Shown here: positions 32,730 through 37,505 of the stretch, one piece after another
Numbering within the stretch: the first letter of the stretch is position 1
Layout of the letters: each line of letters begins with the position of its first letter
Assembly (NCBI GenBank): GCA_034189865.1
Contig: JAXHTV010000018.1
Location: 9,801-47,305, forward strand
Direction of reading: 5' to 3'
Source: Pseudomonadota bacterium
GTDB lineage: Bacteria; Pseudomonadota; Gammaproteobacteria; UBA5335
DNA: 37,505 bases
The notes under the pieces: model-generated
What the model was told of the DNA's origin: nothing
The model's database searches: none
What the model saw: the letters and a program-made list of their open reading frames with translations, nothing else
Made by a program: the position numbers and the translations under genes

Positions 32730-34103
32730 TCAGGAGCGCTCGCTTTCAAACAACGCCCCTGGCTCCAAATCAGGTTGTATCTCAGCTCCGAAATCAACGG
32801 TTTCGGTTGTTTTCTTGGACTTTGGTGGCGGTGCTTGCCAGGGTACCAAGTTTTGCCCGATGGTTTCATAGAATTTGGTTACGCATGCGACGAGTTCAGG
32901 AACGAAATTACGTCGCTGGGTGAATTTTCCACCCAGATCAGACACCGTTTTGATCTCAAATCCCCGCGGCAACAAACCCTTTCGGTTGGCTAGTAACACG
33001 TCTACGTCATTCCTGATCGTGCTTAGGTCGGCGCACGAATCCGCGGTTCGACCTGGCCACTTTGCAACAATCAGTACCGTACCGTTTTCCGTTTTCGCTA
33101 ACTGGCGTAAAAGCCACGTGACAGTGGCTGAAGCGCGCTTTTTGTCCCTTGGCGCATCTAATGACATTGATACCGTGACTGAGCGGCGCGTCAGGTCGGC
33201 TTCGACGGAGATGGGTGAGGCTGCGTCAGGTACATCAAGACGACTTAGGAGCTCACCAGTGCTGATGAACGAGTGTTGCATGGCTTCTAGGCGAGCTCTC
33301 GGGTCCTTGCGTTCCTTTGCGCTTAAGACGGTGGTGACGTTGGTTTCGAGCGCTCTGCTCATGAGCAACGCGGTGCACCGCATTAACTCATCCCAATCGC
33401 TGACAACGGCCGCTCCGATGGACGACCTCTTGTCCAGCTTGGACTTTGCGAAATAGAGCTTACACGCCTCTACCCATTCTTTACGCATCTGCTCGAATTC
33501 GGTGACCCCTGAGGAATCGTGTTCCAAATACCGAACATATTCTTCAAGCATATAGGCTTGATCGGGATCGGAAACGACGCTTTTCGACAGTTGGATTTTC
33601 GCTTCAGTTTCGAGGTGAGACCACGACCAGTGATAGAGAGAAACCTTTTTCAGCTTTTGTTTGTTAATTTCGCAAGGCGATTGAGAGGGGGTCGCGACAA
33701 ATTGATTGGATATCGTCACCACCGCGTCGATGCCATGAGCTTTCGCGATGTCCAGATAACGCTCGATCTGATCTGAATGGAGATCGACTTTCTTCGTTTT
33801 CACTTCGACGAGTGCTCGCCAGACTCGCCGACCGTTATCGACGATGATGAGAGCATCTGGACGATCGTTCGAGTTACTCTTTTCGCCCTTGAAAATCGGC
33901 TCTAACCAAGCTTGGATTTTGGCGCGCTTTCCGGTGGGTGCTCCTAGAGGTGAAAGTAGTACCTCGGCGAACTCCTGTACGGCTGATAACATCGCGCAAG
34001 TTACGCAAGTGTTTCGTAGTTCCGGTTTTGTGACTACAGGAATGAGCCGCGCCAATTCACCAGAGATCAAGTAATCTGGTCGTTTCATTATTTCGCCCGT
34101 CAT
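32730..34103 (-). CDS. PD-(D/E)XK nuclease-like protein of unknown function
   Basis: The start is placed at ATG 34103 (MTGEIMKRPDYLISGELARLIPV); ATG 34088 is an alternative, and residues read from the TTG at 34268 look non-coding. Neither ATG has a strong ribosome site. The N-terminal third carries a PD-(D/E)XK-like core: Asp83 in RPDALIIVDN, Glu100-Val-Lys102 in ALVEVKTKK, then QIERYLDIAKAHGIDAVVTISNQF (numbering from ATG 34103). The rest (about 135-457) is alpha/beta and helical, with no motif I recognise. I recall similar proteins, often labelled 'stress response protein', beside defence genes, but no restriction partner is present here. It is AT-richer than most of the window. Confidence 0.72.
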   Translation of the reverse strand: MTGEIMKRPDYLISGELARLIPVVTKPELRNTCVTCAMLSAVQEFAEVLLSPLGAPTGKRAKIQAWLEPIFKGEKSNSNDRPDALIIVDNGRRVWRALVEVKTKKVDLHSDQIERYLDIAKAHGIDAVVTISNQFVATPSQSPCEINKQKLKKVSLYHWSWSHLETEAKIQLSKSVVSDPDQAYMLEEYVRYLEHDSSGVTEFEQMRKEWVEACKLYFAKSKLDKRSSIGAAVVSDWDELMRCTALLMSRALETNVTTVLSAKERKDPRARLEAMQHSFISTGELLSRLDVPDAASPISVEADLTRRSVTVSMSLDAPRDKKRASATVTWLLRQLAKTENGTVLIVAKWPGRTADSCADLSTIRNDVDVLLANRKGLLPRGFEIKTVSDLGGKFTQRRNFVPELVACVTKFYETIGQNLVPWQAPPPKSKKTTETVDFGAEIQPDLEPGALFESERS

Positions 34104-34339
34104 TTCTAACAACCCGAAAGATAGTCGGTCACTACAAAAATGGCTACAGTCAAACTTATCGACTGATGGTTCTAATCCTGTTAGATCGCGGTATTTCGTT
34201 TGCGTATTTCCAAACGTATTAGGTATCCCGGAGTGCCGTGCTATCGTCTTCAAAAACTGCACTGACAACGACTTTTTCTGTTCGGCTAAACGTCTCTATC
34301 GGGAACTTAGCGCGGACGGCTTTCGATTCGAGTCGTTGA

Positions 34340-34376
34340 AAAACAACGCACTCCGCTGGGCAACCAGCGGAGTGCG
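34340..34376 (-). terminator. intrinsic terminator of the DUF1772-NmrA transcript
   Basis: The arms CGCACTCCGCTGG (34347-34359) and CCAGCGGAGTGCG (34364-34376) form a perfect 13-bp stem with a 4-base loop. On the minus strand it is followed by TTGTTTTTC. It lies about 45 bases past the DUF1772 stop. Confidence 0.85.
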
Positions 34377-34422
34377 AGACGGGATTGCCAGATCTGATCG
34401 AGCTTTTTAGTCTTGTCTCCGG

Positions 34423-34914
34423 TCAATGGATGGCGGGCTGGGCCAGACCTATGGCGAATAACAGCGCTGCAGTGATGGCGGCCAGTGTGCGAACGTGGTT
34501 CCACAAGGTCCATCGGGTCACGTAGTGGCGCCAGAACGGATGACTTTCGGCGTGGGTAGGTGACGCGGCGGCCAGCCGATTGTTCAGAGGTACATTGGCC
34601 CACAGCGTGACCAAAAATGTGCCCAGGATGTAGGCAAACGCTCCCGCGACGAACCACGCTGTCGACGCCCCGTTTCCGAATACCAGTGTGGTGACGACCA
34701 AGCCGAATGACAAAGCGGCGGTTCCCATAAACGTGCCGAGAAACGAGCGGTTGATGACCACCACGTTGATCGACTGCATCGCGGCGATGCCCTGTGGCGC
34801 CGGTACCCGGGCGAGAGCTTTCATCACGAAGCTTGAGAATGCGAAGAACACCCCGCCGATCAAAGCAGAGCCCATCAGCGCCGCGGTGGCGATCATCGTG
34901 GTGGCGAGATCCAT
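34423..34914 (-). CDS. DUF1772 domain membrane protein
   Basis: The start is placed at ATG 34914 (MDLATTMIATAALMGSALIGG), which overlaps the upstream stop as TGATG, so translation is coupled. The 163-residue product has four predicted helices. The family pattern is GGVFFAFSSFVMKALARVPAPQGIAAMQSINVVVINRSFLGTFMG early, then TFLVTLWANVPLNNRLA and WTLWNHVRTLAAITAALLFAIG late. DUF1772 includes fungal anthrone oxygenases; bacterial members are unassigned membrane proteins, often beside NmrA-like oxidoreductases. The pairing here repeats that theme. Confidence 0.9.
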   Translation of the reverse strand: MDLATTMIATAALMGSALIGGVFFAFSSFVMKALARVPAPQGIAAMQSINVVVINRSFLGTFMGTAALSFGLVVTTLVFGNGASTAWFVAGAFAYILGTFLVTLWANVPLNNRLAAASPTHAESHPFWRHYVTRWTLWNHVRTLAAITAALLFAIGLAQPAIH

Positions 34915-35789
34915 CACGCCACCACCGATTGTTTTCTTGGCGCAGCGTGCCAAACGCCGGTGGCCAGAGTCCGGCGCACGTAAGCAGTGAAATCAGTCGG
35001 CGCCCGGCCCAGCGCCCGCTGCACGCCGTCGCTCAGGTAGGCATTGCGGCCATCGAGCACGGTGGAAAAGAGGTAGTCCAACAACCATGCGATGTTGTCC
35101 GGTGCACCGGAGGCCTCGATGGCGGCGGAAAAAGCTTCGTGCGGGATGTGGACGTATTGGATTTCGCGATCGGTGGCCAGGGCGATCTCCGCCACGGCCT
35201 GCTTGAAGGTCAGCAGCCGTGGTCCGGTGACCTCGTAGATCTCGCCCGCGTGGCCACTTTCCGTCAATGCCGCCACGGCCACATCGGCGATGTCATCCGC
35301 GTCGATGAATGGTTCCGGGATGTCACCTGCCGGTAGCGTGACTTCGCCCGTCAGTACCATGTCGAGAAATTCGCCCTCGGAAAAGTTCTGATCGAACCAG
35401 CTGGCGCGGACCACCGTCCATTCTACGCCCGAGTTCTGAACAATCCGCTCACAACGTTGGGCTTCTTCCTCGCCGCGGCCGGATAAGAGCACCAAGCGCT
35501 TGACGCCTCGTTCCACGGCCTTTTTGACGAACACACTGATTGAATCGGTGGCGCCGGGTATGGCGAGGTCGGGTGCATAACTCACATAAGCGGCAGTGAC
35601 ACCCTCCAATACGGCATCCCAACCGTGTGGATTGTCCCAATCAAAGGCAGGTCGGGCGGACCGGGATGCCACACGCGTTGGGATTCCGCGGCTTTTCAAC
35701 CGGTCCACAATGCGTCGTCCCGTCTTACCGGTTGCGCCGAGAACAAGGGTGAGTCCATTGGAAACGTGGGTGTGGTCGTGATTTTTCAT
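34914..35789 (-). CDS. NmrA-like NAD(P)-binding oxidoreductase
   Basis: The 291-residue product has an N-terminal Rossmann fold with GATGKTGRRIVDRL (about 18-31), a following arginine (ASRSARPAF) that suggests NADP(H), and a conserved segment WTVVRASWFDQNFSEGEF. FIDADDIADVAVAAL and TGPRLLTFKQAVAEI follow, typical of NmrA/YtfG-like quinone-oxidoreductase or redox-sensor proteins. A strong GGAG lies 6 bases before ATG 35789. It is followed directly by the coupled DUF1772 gene and is divergent from the TetR gene, across a spacer of about 70 bases containing three operator-like dyads. It is probably repressed by that TetR. Confidence 0.9.
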   Translation of the reverse strand: MKNHDHTHVSNGLTLVLGATGKTGRRIVDRLKSRGIPTRVASRSARPAFDWDNPHGWDAVLEGVTAAYVSYAPDLAIPGATDSISVFVKKAVERGVKRLVLLSGRGEEEAQRCERIVQNSGVEWTVVRASWFDQNFSEGEFLDMVLTGEVTLPAGDIPEPFIDADDIADVAVAALTESGHAGEIYEVTGPRLLTFKQAVAEIALATDREIQYVHIPHEAFSAAIEASGAPDNIAWLLDYLFSTVLDGRNAYLSDGVQRALGRAPTDFTAYVRRTLATGVWHAAPRKQSVVA

Positions 35790-35807
35790 GGTGATCTCCT
35801 GCTAGTG

Positions 35808-35841
35808 GCTTGACACTGTGTCAATTGACACAGTGTCAAGC
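35808..35841. promoter_or_regulatory. perfect 34-bp palindrome made of two adjacent TetR operator-like dyads
   Basis: TTGACACTGTGTCAA (35810-35824) and TTGACACAGTGTCAA (35825-35839) are each near-perfect 15-bp dyads and exact reverse complements of one another. With two flanking bases on each side they make a perfect 34-bp palindrome. It sits between the divergent NmrA and TetR genes, 19 bases from the NmrA start. Confidence 0.85.
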
Positions 35842-35852
35842 TTGCGGTAACG

Positions 35853-35867
35853 TTGACACCATGTCAA
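35853..35867. promoter_or_regulatory. third operator-like dyad, overlapping the TetR start codon
   Basis: TTGACAC-C-ATGTCAA (35853-35867) repeats the same half-site with one mismatch. It contains the ATG (35861-35863) of the TetR gene. Binding here would block the regulator's own expression. Confidence 0.75.
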
Positions 35868-36454
35868 GCGAGGCCGTCGAAACACGCAAACGCATTCTGG
35901 ATGCGACTATCCGGATTCTTGAGGCGCGCGGGGGGCGTGGTGTGCGCATGGGCGATATCGCCAAGGCGGCGGACATCTCACGCCAAGCGGTTTACCTGCA
36001 CTTTGCTTCGCGCGCGGAATTATTGGTGGCGGCGACCCGATATTTGGATAAGGCGTTGGAATTGGATCGGCGGCTGGCGCCCTCACGCGCCGCCCGGTCG
36101 GGGAACGAACGCTTGGCGCGCTATATCGATTTTTGGGGGCATTACATTCCGGAAATCTATGGCGTCGCTAAAGCGCTCATGCTGGCGCAGGACACCGATG
36201 ACGCCGCGGCAACCGCCTGGAACGAACGGATGCAGGCGATGAGGGCGGGCTGTCAAGCCGCCATCGAGGCATTGGACGGGGATGGTCAGTTGGCCGGGGA
36301 GTGGACGGTTCAAAGCGCCACGGATGCCCTGTGGACCTTGCTGTTGGTACCCAATTGGGAAAACCTCACCCGGCAATGCGGTTGGTCGACCCGGCAGTAC
36401 GTGGATCGGATGACCATCCTGGCCCGGCGAAACTTTATCGATCAGGGCAAGTGA
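35861..36454 (+). CDS. TetR family transcriptional repressor
   Basis: The start is ATG 35861 (MSSEAVETRKRILDATIRIL), which aligns with the normal TetR beginning; the frame-extended start at 35810 lies inside the operators. The 197-residue product has the TetR helix-turn-helix (GVRMGDIAKAADISRQAVYLHFASRAELLVAATRYL) at about 28-64 and a helical C-terminal ligand-binding domain. No good ribosome site precedes the ATG. A TTGACA at 35825-35830 with a 17-base spacer to TAACGT (35848-35853) could drive a nearly leaderless transcript, which is tentative. It is expected to repress itself and the divergent NmrA-DUF1772 pair. Confidence 0.93.
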   Translation: MSSEAVETRKRILDATIRILEARGGRGVRMGDIAKAADISRQAVYLHFASRAELLVAATRYLDKALELDRRLAPSRAARSGNERLARYIDFWGHYIPEIYGVAKALMLAQDTDDAAATAWNERMQAMRAGCQAAIEALDGDGQLAGEWTVQSATDALWTLLLVPNWENLTRQCGWSTRQYVDRMTILARRNFIDQGK

Positions 36455-36472
36455 GATCCTGCTGGCCGGAGT

Positions 36473-36742
36473 TTAAGGATTCAGCAGTTGTGTCTTGAGC
36501 GCCGCCTTTCGGGCCTGGCCAATGTCGTTCCAGTGCTTGTCTTGAAGCGCGCCTTCGAATGCATAGAGGTAATAACACACGGCCAACGTCTCGTCCGGGT
36601 GCTTTTCTTTGATCATTCGATGGGTTGCGGCGGGACCGTGAAAGCGCAGGTCCGCTTCCGAGAAGATACCGACCTCGTTCAAGCGGCTGGCGATCTTGCT
36701 CCCGATGTTCTTAAGATCCGTCAGTTTTCTATTCGGTGTCAT
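36473..36742 (-). CDS. TfoX C-terminal domain protein
   Basis: The start is placed at ATG 36742 (MTPNRKLTDLKNIGSKIASRLNEVGIFSEADLRFHG); upstream residues in the open frame are the shadow of the overlapping gene. The 89-residue product is the stand-alone TfoX C-terminal helix-hairpin-helix-like domain, with the typical LKNIGxKIAxRLNEVGI and VCYYLYAFEGALQDKHW segments. It lacks the N-terminal domain of the competence regulator TfoX/Sxy, so a competence role should not be assumed. It overlaps the VOC gene by 14 bases, indicating co-translation. Confidence 0.88.
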   Translation of the reverse strand: MTPNRKLTDLKNIGSKIASRLNEVGIFSEADLRFHGPAATHRMIKEKHPDETLAVCYYLYAFEGALQDKHWNDIGQARKAALKTQLLNP

Positions 36743-37145
36743 AGTCGCTTTGGTACGCTTCGGTCGGCTCGATGGCCTGTACGATGTCCAAATGGACGCC
36801 GTTGGGGTCTTCAATGCAAAAATGCCGTTGCCCCCAGTCTTCTGAGCGCAATTCAAGCACGATGTCGAGCGAGTTCGATGTGGCTTCCCGGTAGGCGCTG
36901 TCCGCGTCATCGACCTCCAGGCTAAAAATCACCCCTTTGCCGTTGTATGCCTGCTGAAAGAAAGGCGGCTGAGTGGGTTGTTCGGGTAGCAGAAAGCCGA
37001 GTTGAACGCCGCCGTCAGATACCAAGTGCAGGTACCATTCGCCCGAGAAAGCCACATTGAAACCAAAATACTGGGTGTAAAAAGATTCGGCTGCTTTAAG
37101 ATCTTTTACCGTAAAGACGGGGAACGAACTTTTCGCTTCGATCAT
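36729..37145 (-). CDS. VOC (glyoxalase/bleomycin resistance) family protein
   Basis: The start is placed at ATG 37145 (MIEAKSSFPVFTVKDLKAAESFYTQYFGF), with GGAG 9 bases upstream; ATG 37160 has no ribosome site. The 138-residue product has the paired beta-alpha-beta-beta-beta modules of VOC proteins: FYTQYFGFNVAF, LHLVSDGGVQLGFL, GVIFSLEVDDADSAYREA, and HFCIEDPNGVHLDIVQ. Family members bind a metal and an organic or electrophilic ligand, or bind drugs. The precise role is unknown. It overlaps the TfoX-domain gene, with which it probably forms a two-gene transcript. Confidence 0.88.
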   Translation of the reverse strand: MIEAKSSFPVFTVKDLKAAESFYTQYFGFNVAFSGEWYLHLVSDGGVQLGFLLPEQPTQPPFFQQAYNGKGVIFSLEVDDADSAYREATSNSLDIVLELRSEDWGQRHFCIEDPNGVHLDIVQAIEPTEAYQSDYDTE

Positions 37146-37213
37146 CTCGGTCAGCTCCATGTGTTGAAAAAGCGACGCACCGCAGAGCGGTCTTGGTGAT
37201 ACAAAACGTTATA

Positions 37214-37505
37214 TCACATACCCATTTTCATGATGTTTCGAATCCGCGCTTTAACCGATGCCGCTTCGTCCCTTAACGCCATCTCGAATAATTGCCCGGT
37301 CTCCTGACGGTATTCCGGGTACTGGCGGCTCAATTCATAGAAGCCGTTGTAAGCCCAAGCCCGTACGAGCTTGTTAGGATCCGTCAGACGGGCTCGGAGA
37401 AACGCCTCGACTTGATTTTTCTCCGGTTCATTGACGGGCACGTACCGCAGGCATTGTAGTACGTGTAGTTTTGCCTCCCAATGTTCCAGCACAGGCAGCG
37501 AGGCG
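37214..37505 (-). CDS. HEAT-repeat-like protein, N-terminal part beyond window edge
   Basis: The frame stays open to the right edge, so the gene is truncated. The first visible in-frame start, GTG 37492, is not necessarily real. The visible part (about 97 residues) has paired amphipathic helices of HEAT-like character: EHWEAKLHVLQCLRYVPV, KNQVEAFLRARLTDPNKLVRAWAYNGFYELSRQYP, and LFEMALRDEAASVKARIRNIMKMGM. Such proteins scaffold protein interactions. No function can be given from this fragment. Confidence 0.65.
   Translation of the reverse strand, partial: ASLPVLEHWEAKLHVLQCLRYVPVNEPEKNQVEAFLRARLTDPNKLVRAWAYNGFYELSRQYPEYRQETGQLFEMALRDEAASVKARIRNIMKMGM

Noticed and set aside
1-37505. CRISPR array, tRNA, rRNA, insertion sequence or prophage genes
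   Set aside because: No regular spacer-repeat pattern, no tRNA-like T-arm, no transposase or integrase motif was seen on either strand.

Overview
The window reads as chromosomal DNA of a free-living, motile gammaproteobacterium. The evidence is the set of proteobacterial families together: Hsp15, a 154-residue bacterioferritin, a TonB/ExbB/ExbD transport operon, an M48 TPR lipoprotein, a chalcone-isomerase-like periplasmic protein, a BASS transporter, a methyl-accepting chemotaxis protein and a TfoX C-terminal domain protein. The genus cannot be fixed from this sequence. No rRNA, tRNA, CRISPR array, transposase or phage gene was seen.

Region 1 (1-11565) is mostly housekeeping and stress: the end of a nitronate monooxygenase, a small membrane protein, an M48 lipoprotein protease, a chalcone-isomerase-like protein, Hsp15, a NUDIX hydrolase, an NADP isocitrate dehydrogenase fused to a CBS pair, an outer-membrane barrel, bacterioferritin, a PhoD-type phosphatase, a GNAT acetyltransferase and a membrane diguanylate cyclase. 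Region 2 (11951-17498, minus strand) is one compact operon, receptor - PepSY membrane protein - TonB - ExbB - ExbD, with start/stop overlaps or very short gaps. It is a self-contained outer-membrane uptake unit with its own energiser.

Region 3 (17682-22565) is the most unusual part. An RNA ligase of the archaeal Pab1020/Rnl3 type (19231-20334, plus) lies tail to tail with a PIN-domain protein of the 'RNA ligase partner' family (20406-20984, minus). The pair is flanked by two long intervals without convincing genes. Each interval has hairpins, an intrinsic-terminator-like hairpin facing the minus strand, and TGACG-N5-CGTCA-type dyads. This is the best candidate for an undescribed RNA-repair or RNA-processing locus with associated noncoding RNA; the ncRNA part is inference. 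A membrane-associated methyltransferase-like gene and a 43-codon small ORF lie beside it.

Region 4 (22888-31700) holds a PPK2 polyphosphate kinase, an aldehyde dehydrogenase, a plus-strand cluster (SRPBCC protein, ECF-type sigma factor with a Cys-rich tail, WYL regulator, small alpha/beta-barrel protein), a BASS transporter and the chemotaxis receptor, which has a possible sigma-28 promoter. Region 5 (31786-34268) looks AT-richer than its surroundings and resembles an acquired patch: an exported hypothetical protein, a small membrane protein whose 5' end looks frameshifted, and an orphan PD-(D/E)XK nuclease-like protein. Region 6 (34340-36454) is a compact regulated unit: a DUF1772 membrane protein and an NmrA-like oxidoreductase, translationally coupled, divergent from a TetR repressor. 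Between them lie three copies of a TTGACAC dyad, two of which form a perfect 34-bp palindrome. The window ends with a TfoX C-terminal domain protein overlapping a VOC protein, and a truncated HEAT-like ORF.
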